From UBA4719 sp035654835 (GTDB lineage: Bacteria; Actinomycetota; Actinomycetes; Actinomycetales; Dermatophilaceae), in NCBI GenBank assembly GCA_035654835.1, contig DASRVZ010000192.1, forward strand, positions 1-14,825: a stretch of DNA of 14,825 nucleotides, given 5' to 3'. Under the pieces are notes generated by a model, which was not told where the DNA came from, did no database searches, and saw only the letters and a list, made by a program, of their open reading frames with translations. The translations under genes and the position numbers were made by a program. Positions 6,484 to 14,348 of this stretch are shown piece after piece. Each line of letters begins with the position of its first letter. Position 1 is the first letter of the stretch.

Positions 6484-7314
6484 CTACATCTGGGTGAAGG
6501 CGGCCTTGGCCGGGTCGGCGCCTATCCGGGCGTTGGAGTCGAGCGCGGTGATCGTGTCCATCTCGTCGCGGCTGAGGATGATCTCGGTCGCAGCGAGGTT
6601 CTCGCGCATGCGGTGCACGTGCATTGTCTTGGGGATCGCGATGTTGCCGGCGCTGAGGTGCCAGGCGAGCACAATCTGGGCAGGGGTGGCCGCGTGCTTC
6701 TTCGCCAGTGTGGTCACCGCCGCGACGTTCAGATCAGAGCCCTGGCCCAGTGGGCTGTATGCCTCAACTGCGATCCCGTGGGCGCGGGACCTTGCGGCCA
6801 GGGCGGCCTGTTGGAAGGTCGGGTGGAGCTCGATCTGATTCACGGCAGGAACGACCGTTGTTTCGGCCAGCAAGGTGTCCAGATGGTCCTGCAGGAAGTT
6901 GGACACCCCAATGGCCCGGACATCGCCTGAGGCATAGATCTTCTCCAAGGCCCGCCAGGCGTCGACGAACAGTCCCTGGGACGGGACCGGCCAGTGGATG
7001 AGGTACAGGTCGATCACATCAACGCCGAGCGCCTGCCGGCTGGCTTCGAAGGCCTTCGTGGCCGTGCCCTGCTCCCCATTGCGCAGCTTGGTGGTGATGA
7101 AGAGCTCCTCGCGGGGGATACCGGAGGAGGCAATCGCGGCTCCCACACCTGCCTCGTTGCCGTAGCCGGCGGCCGTGTCGATGTGCCGGTAGCCGGCTTC
7201 CAACGCGTCTTCCACGACGCGCTGCGTCTGCTCTCGGGGGACCTGGAATACGCCAATGCCGAGCTGGGGAATGGTGACCCCGTTGTTCAACCTCAGGTCG
7301 GGAACGACAGCCAT
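6484..7314 (-). CDS. Aldo/keto reductase, 2,5-diketogluconate reductase-like (third of five)
   Basis: A 276-residue AKR of the shorter AKR5-type group that includes 2,5-diketo-D-gluconate and methylglyoxal reductases. The N-terminus LNNGVTIPQLGIGVFQV is diagnostic. The tetrad is complete: D46 and Y51 in HIDTAAGYGNE, K76 in ITTKLRN and H107 in YLIHWP. VNQIELHPTFQQ and AYSPLGQG follow, and IAIPKTMHVHRMREN is the cofactor loop. ATG 7314 is preceded by GGAG at five bases. It is divergent from the XRE-type regulator gene with 149 bp between starts, so that regulator probably controls it. A role in sugar-acid or reactive-aldehyde reduction is plausible given garR and the permease nearby, but unproven. 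Confidence 0.92.
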   Translation of the reverse strand: MAVVPDLRLNNGVTIPQLGIGVFQVPREQTQRVVEDALEAGYRHIDTAAGYGNEAGVGAAIASSGIPREELFITTKLRNGEQGTATKAFEASRQALGVDVIDLYLIHWPVPSQGLFVDAWRALEKIYASGDVRAIGVSNFLQDHLDTLLAETTVVPAVNQIELHPTFQQAALAARSRAHGIAVEAYSPLGQGSDLNVAAVTTLAKKHAATPAQIVLAWHLSAGNIAIPKTMHVHRMRENLAATEIILSRDEMDTITALDSNARIGADPAKAAFTQM

Positions 7315-7463
7315 GCCAACTCCATCTGCTTCGTGAAAAGGGACCCCTCCAGCGTAGGCACGGCCGAGGTAGTTTGGATTCCCAACCCCTCCCTGCCCTT
7401 CCTAGGACCAGCAGACCTACCTTGGGCGTCGAACCCAGGTGCGGCGCGGGACAGAATAGAGCC
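7315..7463. promoter_or_regulatory. Divergent promoter region, AKR and XRE regulator
   Basis: The 149 bp between the divergent starts must hold both promoters. CAGAAT at 7452-7457 sits six bases before the regulator ATG and could be a -10 box for a leaderless transcript. Short opposing GGTAG/CTACC elements and a near-dyad TTGGG ... CCCAGG (7422-7439) may be operator parts. No strong consensus is visible. Confidence 0.35.
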
Positions 7464-8402
7464 ATGGGTCAGAGCGCAGAGTTTGGACAGTTCCTGAGGG
7501 TCATGCGTGCCAGGATGAGCCCCGAAGCGGCGGGACTGCCCACGACGTCGACAGCCCGCCGAGTACCCGGGCTGCGCCGCGAGGAGGTTGCTCAGCTTGC
7601 GGGGGTCAGCACCGACTACTACACCCGTCTGGAACAAGGGCGCCAGATCCGGCCGTCCCAGGCCGTGCTGGACGCCGTGGCCCGCGCCCTCCAGCTGGAC
7701 GCCACGGAGCGCGCACATATGTTAGATCTGCTGCACAACTGCCCACCATCGTCCAAGTCACCGGCCCCGGTACAACGGGTCCGCGCTGGCCTTTGGCAGC
7801 TGCTGGACGGCATCGGCGATACCCCGGCCCTGGTGCTAGGGCGCCGTACCGACGTGCTGTCCAGCAACCGCATGGCGAATCTGCTCTTCACCGACTTCTC
7901 TGACCTGCCGGTCCGTGAGCGCAACCTGAGCCGCTGGATCATCCTGGAACCGGGCGCCAGGGAGCTGTTCCGGGACTGGAAGGCCGTCGCCGCTGAAACC
8001 GTGGCGGCGCTGCGGGTGGACGTTGGGCGCCATCCCAACGATCCACTGGCCAATCAGCTGGTGGGCGAGCTGGCAGTCACCAGCGAGCACTTCCGGCAGT
8101 GGTGGGCTGGCCACCACGTGACGACGCGGTCCTCGGGAACGGTGCGCCTTCACCACCCCACCGTCGGGGACCTTGAGCTTGACTTCGAAACCCTGGCCCT
8201 GCCCGATGATGGGGACCAGAGCCTGCGGATCTACTCCACCAAACCGGGGTCGCCCTCCCACGATGCCCTGCGGCTCTTGAGCAGCTGGGCCCACAGCGAG
8301 TCCACCAGCGACAACCCGCTGTCGGCCAATCCGCCGGCCGAGGACATGGACGTCGATGCATCACCGAAGGGCAGAGAAGGCACCCACAAACTCAAGCAGT
8401 AG
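7464..8402 (+). CDS. XRE-family regulator with MmyB-like ligand domain
   Basis: A 312-residue DNA-binding regulator. The N-terminal helix-turn-helix spans about residues 33-90, with the highly typical GLRREEVAQLAGVSTDYYTR and LEQGR, then PSQAVLDAVARALQLD. The C-terminal half has the MmyB/MltR-type ligand-binding fold pattern: an LDGIGDTPALVLGRRTDVLS start and the WWAGHHV and HPTVGDLELDFETLALP blocks. Such proteins commonly lie next to oxidoreductase genes in actinobacteria. ATG 7464 is chosen because the protein starts with the HTH arm there; the 30 codons above are not protein-like. The next AKR begins 43 bp downstream, so it is probably the first gene of an operon and also controls the divergent AKR. 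Confidence 0.9.
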   Translation: MGQSAEFGQFLRVMRARMSPEAAGLPTTSTARRVPGLRREEVAQLAGVSTDYYTRLEQGRQIRPSQAVLDAVARALQLDATERAHMLDLLHNCPPSSKSPAPVQRVRAGLWQLLDGIGDTPALVLGRRTDVLSSNRMANLLFTDFSDLPVRERNLSRWIILEPGARELFRDWKAVAAETVAALRVDVGRHPNDPLANQLVGELAVTSEHFRQWWAGHHVTTRSSGTVRLHHPTVGDLELDFETLALPDDGDQSLRIYSTKPGSPSHDALRLLSSWAHSESTSDNPLSANPPAEDMDVDASPKGREGTHKLKQ

Positions 8403-8410
8403 CCAACCCA

Positions 8411-8432
8411 TGTATTGAACCCCTGTATTGAA
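8411..8432 (+). repeat. Tandem 9-bp repeat between regulator and AKR
   Basis: TGTATTGAA occurs at 8411-8419 and again at 8424-8432, separated by CCCC. It fills most of the 43-bp gap before the fourth AKR, just upstream of its AAAGGA ribosome-binding site. It may be a small duplication or a regulatory element. Confidence 0.5.
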
Positions 8433-8445
8433 AAGGACTTCTCAC

Positions 8446-9417
8446 ATGCAGTACACGCATCTTGGCCGTTCCGGCCTGTCCGTCTCGCGTCTGTGCCTGG
8501 GCACCATGAATTTCGGTCCGCAGACCGATGAGCCGGCCGCCCACTCCATCATGGACTCCGCCCAAGAAGCGGGAATCAACTTCTTTGACACGGCCAATGT
8601 GTATGGCGGCGCCGAGCACCGTGGCTGGACCGAAGAGATCCTCGGCCGCTGGTTTGCCCAGGGTGGGCAGCGACGTGAGAAGACAGTGCTGGCCACCAAG
8701 CTGTTTGGTGGCATGACGAACCGGCCCAATGACAACAAGCTCTCGGCTCTCAATATCCGCCGGGCACTGGATGCCAGCCTCCGGCGCCTCCAGACGGACT
8801 ACGTCGACGTCTACCAGTTCCACCACGTTGACCGGGATACCCCATGGGATGAGATCTGGCAGGCCATCGAGGTGGCCGTCCAGCAGGGCAAGATCCTGTA
8901 TTCGGGCAGCAGCAACTTCGCCGGCTGGCATATCGCCCAGGCACAGGCCGCCGCCGCCCAGCGCAACTACTCCGGTCTGGTCAGCGAGCAGTCCATCTAC
9001 AACCTGCTCACCCGCGCCGTCGAGCTGGAGGTCATTCCTGCGGCGCAGGAATATGGCCTGGGCATCCTCCCCTGGTCGCCGCTGCACGGCGGGCTGCTGG
9101 GCGGGGTCCTGCGCAAAGAGGCCGCCGGGGTCCGTCGGGCCGAGGGCAGGGCACTTGAAACGCTGAAGACGCATCGGGACCAGATCCAGCAGTACGAAGA
9201 CCTTGCAGACCAGCTGGGCCACCAACCCGGCGACGTCGGGCTCGCATGGTTGCTGGCCCAGCCCGCGGTAACCGCACCCATCATTGGTCCCCGCACCCAG
9301 GACCAGCTCGACGCCGCCCTTCGCGCCCTGGACGTTGACCTGGACGCGGCGACACTAACCCGGCTGGACGAGATCTTCCCCGGGCACCAGACCGCACCCG
9401 AGGACTACGCGTGGTGA
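8446..9417 (+). CDS. Aldo/keto reductase (fourth of five)
   Basis: A 323-residue AKR of the group beginning YTHLGRSGLSVSRLCLGTMNFG, often annotated as an ion-channel-beta-subunit-like or sugar-type AKR. The tetrad is complete: D48 and Y53 in FFDTANVYGG, K85 in LATKLFG and H126 in YQFHHVD. SEQSIYNLLTR, LPWSPLHGGLLGG and the cofactor loop APIIGPRTQDQLDAA follow. ATG 8446 has AAAGGA eight bases upstream. It follows the XRE regulator by 43 bp and is followed by the epimerase after 76 bp, so the three are probably co-transcribed. It is related to, but clearly diverged from, the fifth AKR in the same operon. Confidence 0.92.
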   Translation: MQYTHLGRSGLSVSRLCLGTMNFGPQTDEPAAHSIMDSAQEAGINFFDTANVYGGAEHRGWTEEILGRWFAQGGQRREKTVLATKLFGGMTNRPNDNKLSALNIRRALDASLRRLQTDYVDVYQFHHVDRDTPWDEIWQAIEVAVQQGKILYSGSSNFAGWHIAQAQAAAAQRNYSGLVSEQSIYNLLTRAVELEVIPAAQEYGLGILPWSPLHGGLLGGVLRKEAAGVRRAEGRALETLKTHRDQIQQYEDLADQLGHQPGDVGLAWLLAQPAVTAPIIGPRTQDQLDAALRALDVDLDAATLTRLDEIFPGHQTAPEDYAW

Positions 9418-9493
9418 CACGCCGGGACCCCTCCGTCGCCACTCGTTCCGGCGACACCGCCCGCCGCACAGGAGACGCAAAAGGAGCCAGACG

Positions 9494-10354
9494 ATGAAGA
9501 TCGCCGTCACCGGTGGGTCAGGCAAGCTGGGGCGCACGGTTGTCGCCGTGCTGCTTCAGGCCGGACATGATGTCGTCAACCTCGACGTCGCTGGGACGCG
9601 TGGGCCGGGTTTCGTTCGGGTCGACCTGACGAACTACGGGGAGACGATCGATGCGCTCTTCGGCGAGAACGATCCCTCGGCCGGGCCCGACCAGGCCGCG
9701 AAACCGGCTTTCGACGCGCTCGTGCACCTGGCCGCGATACCCGCTCCCGGCATCCTGAGCGACGTCGCCACGTTCCACAACAACATCCTCAGTACGTTCG
9801 ACGTGTTCCAGGCTGCTCGCCGGGCCGGCATCCAGAACATCGTCTACGCCTCGAGCGAGACGGTTCTCGGGCTGCCGTTCGACGTGCCGCCGCCATACAT
9901 CCCGGTCGACGAGGAGTACCCGGCCCGCCCGGAGAGCATGTACTCGCTGGTGAAGCATCTCGAGGAGCAGATGGCCATCGAACTGGTGCGCTGGGACCCG
10001 ACGCTCAAGATCATCGCGCTGCGCTTCTCCAACGTGATGGACCCGGAGGACTACGCGGCTTTTCCTGCATTCGACGCGGATGCGATGTTGCGCAAGTGGA
10101 ACCTCTGGGGCTACATCGACGGCCGCGACGGTGCGCAGGCCGTACTCAAGGCCCTCGAGCTGGACACCACGGGTTTCGACCGCTTCATCATCGCCGCCGC
10201 GGACACGGTCATGTCACGGTCCAATGCCGATCTGGTGTCTGAGGTCTTCCCTGGCGTACCGGTCACCCGCGAGCTCGGTGAGCACGACACGTTGCTGTCG
10301 ATCGACAAAGCTCGCCGGGTGCTCGGATACAGCCCGCAGCACTCCTGGCGTTGA
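9494..10354 (+). CDS. NAD(P)-dependent epimerase/dehydratase-like (extended SDR)
   Basis: A 286-residue extended SDR. It shows TGGSGKLG (6-13) for cofactor binding, LVHLAAIPAPG, the serine segment VYASSE (S120-S121), and the catalytic pair in YSLVK (Y150, K154). The family includes UDP-sugar epimerases and uronate or sugar dehydrogenases; the AAIPAPG and SSETVLG blocks fit the sugar or uronate dehydrogenase-like branch, but I cannot name the substrate. The ribosome-binding site AAAGGAG is seven bases before ATG 9494. It lies between two AKRs in the same direction (gaps 76 and 38 bp), which suggests one pathway or one shared substrate class. Confidence 0.9.
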   Translation: MKIAVTGGSGKLGRTVVAVLLQAGHDVVNLDVAGTRGPGFVRVDLTNYGETIDALFGENDPSAGPDQAAKPAFDALVHLAAIPAPGILSDVATFHNNILSTFDVFQAARRAGIQNIVYASSETVLGLPFDVPPPYIPVDEEYPARPESMYSLVKHLEEQMAIELVRWDPTLKIIALRFSNVMDPEDYAAFPAFDADAMLRKWNLWGYIDGRDGAQAVLKALELDTTGFDRFIIAAADTVMSRSNADLVSEVFPGVPVTRELGEHDTLLSIDKARRVLGYSPQHSWR

Positions 10355-10392
10355 TCCCCCGATCGATCCGTTCAATAGATAAGGACACCCCG

Positions 10393-11424
10393 ATGCGCTA
10401 TCGCACCCTCGGAAACAGCGGGGCCGTCGTCTCGACGTTCGCTCTGGGAACCATGACCTTCGGCGCGGAGGCCGACGAGACGACGTCGCACGCCATCGTT
10501 GGCGACTACCTCGCGGCCGGCGGCAATCTCATCGACACGGCCGACGTGTACGGCAAGGGCGCCTCGGAGGAGATCATCGGGCGCTGGCTCACAGCGCACC
10601 CCACGGACAGCGAGCAGGTCGTGATCGCCACGAAGGGGCGCTTCACGATGGGCGATGGCAGCAACGACCTCGGCACGTCCCGGCGCCACCTCGGTCGCGC
10701 GCTTGACGCGTCGCTGAGGCGCCTCGGCGTGGAGCAGATCGACCTCTACCAGATGCACGCCTGGGACGCCGTGACTCCGCTCCAGGAAACCCTGCGATTC
10801 CTGGACGACGCCGTGAGCAGCGGCAAGATCGCCTACTACGGGTTCTCGAACTTCCTCGGCTGGCAACTGACCAAGGCCGTGCACCTCGCGCGCGCCAACG
10901 GCTTCACACCGCCCGTGACGCTCCAGCCGCAGTACAGCCTGCTGGTGCGGGAGATCGAGTCCGAGATCGTGCCGGCCTGCCAGGATGCGAACATCGGCAT
11001 GCTGCCGTGGTCGCCGCTGGCAGGCGGCTGGCTCACCGGCAAGTACCAGCGCGACGCCGACCCGATGGGCGCCACGCGCCTGGGCGAGGACCCGAAGCGC
11101 GGAATGGAGGCGTGGGAACCTCGAAACAAGCAGGAACGGACCTGGCGGATCCTTGACACGGTCGAGCAGATAGCGAAGGCCAAGGGGGCCAGTCAGGCGC
11201 AGGTGTCGCTTGCCTGGCTTGAGGCGCAGCCCGCAGTCACCTCGGTGATCCTGGGGGTACGCAACACCGGCCAGCTCGCCGACAACCTCGGCGCCACATC
11301 CGTCGACCTCACCGCCGACGAGCTCAAGCGCCTCGACGAGGTGAGCGCACCCGTCGTCTCGGACTATCCCTACGGTGCGGCTGGCGCCGACCAGCGCCAC
11401 CGAGCCATCGACGTCAGCCACTGA
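10393..11424 (+). CDS. Aldo/keto reductase (fifth of five)
   Basis: A 343-residue AKR with N-terminus MRYRTLGNSGAVVSTFALG. The tetrad is complete: D48 and Y53 in LIDTADVYGKG, K81 in IATKGRF and H122 in YQMHAWD. PQYSLLVREIE, LPWSPLAGGWLTGKY and the loop SVILGVRNTGQLADN are typical of the long AKR group. ATG 10393 has AAGGA seven bases upstream; the 14 extra codons above belong to the preceding gene's junction. It is the last gene of the probable operon started by the XRE regulator. Substrate unknown. Confidence 0.92.
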   Translation: MRYRTLGNSGAVVSTFALGTMTFGAEADETTSHAIVGDYLAAGGNLIDTADVYGKGASEEIIGRWLTAHPTDSEQVVIATKGRFTMGDGSNDLGTSRRHLGRALDASLRRLGVEQIDLYQMHAWDAVTPLQETLRFLDDAVSSGKIAYYGFSNFLGWQLTKAVHLARANGFTPPVTLQPQYSLLVREIESEIVPACQDANIGMLPWSPLAGGWLTGKYQRDADPMGATRLGEDPKRGMEAWEPRNKQERTWRILDTVEQIAKAKGASQAQVSLAWLEAQPAVTSVILGVRNTGQLADNLGATSVDLTADELKRLDEVSAPVVSDYPYGAAGADQRHRAIDVSH

Positions 11425-11507
11425 GCATCGGGTCCCTGGGCTGCACTTGCCCGACCAGCACGTGATCTTGAGGTGCCGAGTTGCGTGTGTTTCAGCAATG
11501 CACCGTG

Positions 11508-11542
11508 TTGACACAACTATTCGCATCAGCGAAGATATGTGT
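11508..11542 (+). promoter_or_regulatory. Promoter of the AbiE-like pair, leaderless
   Basis: A perfect TTGACA (11508-11513) is followed after exactly 17 bp by GAAGAT (11531-11536), which keeps the two most conserved -10 positions. Six bases later comes ATG 11543, so the mRNA would start at the codon itself. This spacing decides the start among three nearby ATGs. A short dyad GTTG/CAAC overlaps the -35 box and might serve autoregulation. Confidence 0.6.
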
Positions 11543-12163
11543 ATGGAGATGACGGTAGCCCAGGTGGCGCGGCAGCATGCCCGCACCGACCGTTTCGTGC
11601 AGCAAGCGCTCCGATCGGGTGCGCTCTCCGGTCATCGGGTCCTCGGCCGGGCGACCAGCGTGGACGACGTCGCGGTGCAGGCTTGGTCACGGGCTCTGGG
11701 GCGGGGGCGACGATGGACTGCCCAGGTGCGTGAGGCTGCCCTCGACTTGTTGTCCACGGGGCGCACGGATCGGCTCTCGGCCTCGGAGCGGTCTCGGCTC
11801 CGCTCGCGGCTCAGGGGAATGTCGGCCACCGACATGGCTCACGCTGCTGGTGGCCTGGGGGCGTGGGCTCGATATCGAGGCAAGCCTCCGATCGGCCTGG
11901 TCAGGATCGGTCCTTCGGCAGCGAACACTGGTGAGCTCGGCATCATCCCAGGCGAGGGATGGCTCACCTTCGTGCAGACCGACGATCTCGACCGGTTCGA
12001 GATCGACCAAGACGTGATCCTTGACGCGGACGGCAATGTCGGTGTCATCGAGCGCTTGACGGTTGACGATCGTGTAGCCCGGATTCTGTTGGACACCTAC
12101 CTGTTGGGGGACGCTCGCCAATCGGCGGCTGCGGCCGCAGAGCTGGAGCGGAGAGCCGCGTGA
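11543..12163 (+). CDS. Putative antitoxin, first gene of an AbiE-like pair
   Basis: A 206-residue cytoplasmic protein. The first about 45 residues (TVAQVARQHARTDRFVQQAL, then RSGALSGHRVLGRATSVDD) look like an excisionase-type helix-turn-helix; a basic middle (LSASERSRLRSRLRG) and an acidic C-terminal half without obvious catalytic motifs follow. Its stop overlaps the start of the nucleotidyltransferase gene by four bases, implying translational coupling, the usual order of antitoxin then toxin in AbiEi/AbiEii systems. I recognise the arrangement, not a strict AbiEi sequence signature, so the role is inferred. ATG 11537 and 11549 are alternative starts; 11543 best fits the promoter spacing and a leaderless start. 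Confidence 0.65.
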   Translation: MEMTVAQVARQHARTDRFVQQALRSGALSGHRVLGRATSVDDVAVQAWSRALGRGRRWTAQVREAALDLLSTGRTDRLSASERSRLRSRLRGMSATDMAHAAGGLGAWARYRGKPPIGLVRIGPSAANTGELGIIPGEGWLTFVQTDDLDRFEIDQDVILDADGNVGVIERLTVDDRVARILLDTYLLGDARQSAAAAAELERRAA

Positions 12164-12888
12164 GTCAAGACGTCTTCGAGCGCGTCGGGGAGATAGCCGA
12201 CAATCTCTCACCCGATCGGTGGATGCTCATCGGTGGGCTCATGGTGCACGCGCATGCGCAACTGGCCGGCATCCAGCACACGCGGCCCACCGACGACGCC
12301 GACCTGGTCGTTGAGGTGCGGGCCGGTACCTATGCAGAGGCTGCCGCCGTTCTACTGCGGCTGGGTTACGTTCAGCACGAGTCCTTGGACCGTCACGCGC
12401 CCTTCCACCGATTCACCCGTGGACGCGAGCACGTCGACCTGATGGGTCCGGAGGACAAGCCGGTCCGCTTCCTGGGCCGTGAGGTCCTCGCGGTGCCTGG
12501 CTCTCGCTCGGCGCTCAACCGGACCATCGCCTACAAGACCGCCCGTGGCGTGGCGATCCGCATCCCTGACCTGGAGTCTGCCCTGTCACTGAAGGGCGCA
12601 GCCTTCCGTCTCCCGGGGCCCAACAGGGTCCGCCACCTTCAAGATGCGGTGACCCTCTTCGCCTGCCTGGACAAGGCACAACCAGACATCTCCAAGTCGA
12701 TGAAGAAGAACATCAACAACCTGATCTCCGCGATGGACAACGCTGAAGCATGGAGCTTCGCCGACCCCACGAACCGACGACGGGCCATTCGAGCGATCCG
12801 CGCCGTTCAACACAGTTGGGAGCCTCCCGCCTTCGTCCTCCCTCGACGACCCGGCAGGGGCCCAACGACCGGCGAGCGAGAGCGCTGA
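12160..12888 (+). CDS. AbiEii-like nucleotidyltransferase (putative toxin)
   Basis: A 242-residue protein with the minimal nucleotidyltransferase signature: GG at residues 25-26 in WMLIGGLMVHAH, a D-x-D pair in TDDADLVVEV (D46, D48) and a third acidic position in HVDLM (D93). AbiEii-type toxins and related NTase-fold proteins transfer nucleotides to tRNA or protein targets and block growth. The mid-region ALSLKGAAFRLPG with RVRHLQDAVTLFACLD fits the family, where a lysine and a helical segment follow the catalytic core. GTG 12160 is used because it overlaps the upstream stop (GTGA). The C-terminus ends in a basic low-complexity stretch and abuts the integrase relic. A non-toxin NTase is possible. 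Confidence 0.7.
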   Translation: MSQDVFERVGEIADNLSPDRWMLIGGLMVHAHAQLAGIQHTRPTDDADLVVEVRAGTYAEAAAVLLRLGYVQHESLDRHAPFHRFTRGREHVDLMGPEDKPVRFLGREVLAVPGSRSALNRTIAYKTARGVAIRIPDLESALSLKGAAFRLPGPNRVRHLQDAVTLFACLDKAQPDISKSMKKNINNLISAMDNAEAWSFADPTNRRRAIRAIRAVQHSWEPPAFVLPRRPGRGPTTGERER

Positions 12889-13244
12889 GTAGCCGCGAAG
12901 AGTGCGTCACACCGCCGCCTCCCGTCCCGGTCCTACGCGTTCTCGAGGCCTGCCGCGGAGAACGGACCGAAGGGCCGCTGGTCCTACGCCCCCTGTCCGG
13001 GCAGCCGATCGACCGACGCGACTGGTACCGGATCGCCAAAGCCGCCGGGATCCCGCGCCACATCAGCCCACACTCCTTGCGGCATGCGATCACCAACGCC
13101 CTGGACGCAGGCGTGCCGCTGCGCGATGCCCAGATCCTGGCCCGGCATGCCGACCCCCGCACCACCGAGCACTACGACCGCGCCCGCGGCAACCTCGAGC
13201 GCCACGGCGTTCACTTCCTTACCGCCTACGTCGCGGGCGTGTGA
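12889..13244 (+). pseudogene. 5'-truncated tyrosine recombinase (integrase)
   Basis: The frame ending at 13244 encodes the C-terminal part of a phage- or transposon-type tyrosine recombinase. Visible are ERTEGPLVLRPLSGQPIDR, the box-II HSLRH, LDAGVPLRDAQILARHADPR, and the nucleophile tyrosine in TTEHYDRAR. The first catalytic arginine, the lysine hairpin and the whole N-terminal DNA-binding domain are missing. No start codon with a ribosome-binding site exists in the fragment; the frame is open further up only as a shadow of the preceding gene. It records a past mobile element or phage next to the AbiE-like pair. Confidence 0.8.
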
Positions 13245-13282
13245 GCTGCTGTCGCGGCGTGTCATTCCGCGTTCCGAGCAGC
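13245..13282 (+). terminator. Bulged hairpin after the integrase remnant
   Basis: GCTGCT (13245-13250) pairs with AGCAGC (13277-13282), and inside it CGCGG (13253-13257) pairs with CCGCG (13267-13271). It starts directly after the integrase stop and lies between two convergent genes. No U-tract is present. Confidence 0.35.
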
Positions 13283-13325
13283 GGACTCACGTGGGCTACG
13301 CGCGTGGCCGCACCGGCCGGGTCGC

Positions 13326-14166
13326 TCAGGCGTCCCCGATGAGCCGATCCATCGCAGCCAGGAGACAGCCCGGTGCCTCATGCCAGACGAAGTGTCCCGC
13401 TCCAGGCTCGATGTGCGACCAGGCGCCGGGGATGCGCTCGGCACTCTCAACTCCGGCGCTGGGTGGCATCGGGCTCAGCTCGCCCACGAGCACGCCGAAC
13501 GGGACCGTGATCGACGCCAGCGACGACTCGAGCTCGGGAAGGCGAGTCTTCACATCCGTCCACAACCCTAGGTTGGCCGGCTGGGAGAACTCCACGTGCG
13601 GTATCGGCGGAGCAGCAGGAGGATGGGCGAAGTACGACCCCCAGACCAAGGAGAACGCCTCGCGTGTCTCCTCGGGCGTGGCCTCGCCCGCGGTGTCCTT
13701 CTCGTCCAGCGCGCGGGCACGATCACGGGAGGCCTCGGGCACTCGCGCGAGCATCTCGGCCCCGAATGCCGCCGCCCCGCCGTCGCCGACCGCGCCAAGC
13801 GGGTCGACCAACAACACGCCGGCCAGCCGCTCAGGGATGCCGACCGCAGCATGGAACACCAAGTGGCCTCCCCATGAGTGGCCCATCAGGTAGGCCGTGT
13901 CCCATCCCAAGCCATCCAGTACGGCGGCGATGTCGGCCACGGCCTTGGCGATCGTGAACTCGCCCTGCTCAGTGGATGGCGCGAGACCCCGCTGTTGGAA
14001 AGTCGCCACCTGGTAAATGCGCCGCGAGCTCCGCCACAGCATCGTCGAGATAGCCGAAGTTCATGCCCGGACCGCCGTGAATCGCCAGCACTCGCGGCCC
14101 CGCTCCACTGACCCAACCCGAAAGCTCACCGCTCCCCGTGGCAATCGTGAAGGGCGTTCGTTCCAT
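13326..14166 (-). pseudogene. Alpha/beta hydrolase broken by a one-base insertion
   Basis: Two frames together make a 279-residue alpha/beta hydrolase of the proline-iminopeptidase-like group. The first frame starts MERTPFTIATGSGELSGW and has the oxyanion motif HGGPG (residues 30-34) and DDAVAELAAH. The second continues YQVATFQQRGLAPSTEQGEF, the nucleophile elbow GHSWGG (S97 of the joined protein), LLVDPLGAVGDGG and the histidine motif GAGHFVWHE near the end. The switch falls at the AAA at 14015-14017 of the plus strand: removing one base restores HYQVATF and a frame of exactly 280 codons. ATG 14166 fits the family N-terminus. At the usual acid position the sequence reads GELSPMP. A sequencing error is possible; otherwise the gene is recently inactivated. 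Confidence 0.8.
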
Positions 14167-14348
14167 GACGGAAGCGTAGTGCCCTTGCGAGGCACAGCGT
14201 CTCTCCTCAGTAACGGTTGTCCGGCCGAGCGCGATCGGGTCTGCCCCTCGCACATGCGTCACTTCGCCGCCTATGACTGGCGCCGTATTCACTCTGCAAC
14301 GCCGCAGTGAAATGCCCTGACCTGCTTGCGATGGGTGTGCGTTCTTGT

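Noticed and set aside
10372..11586. A 404-codon minus-strand frame antisense to the fifth AKR
   Set aside because: It is the high-GC antisense mirror of a well-supported AKR and has no independent motifs.
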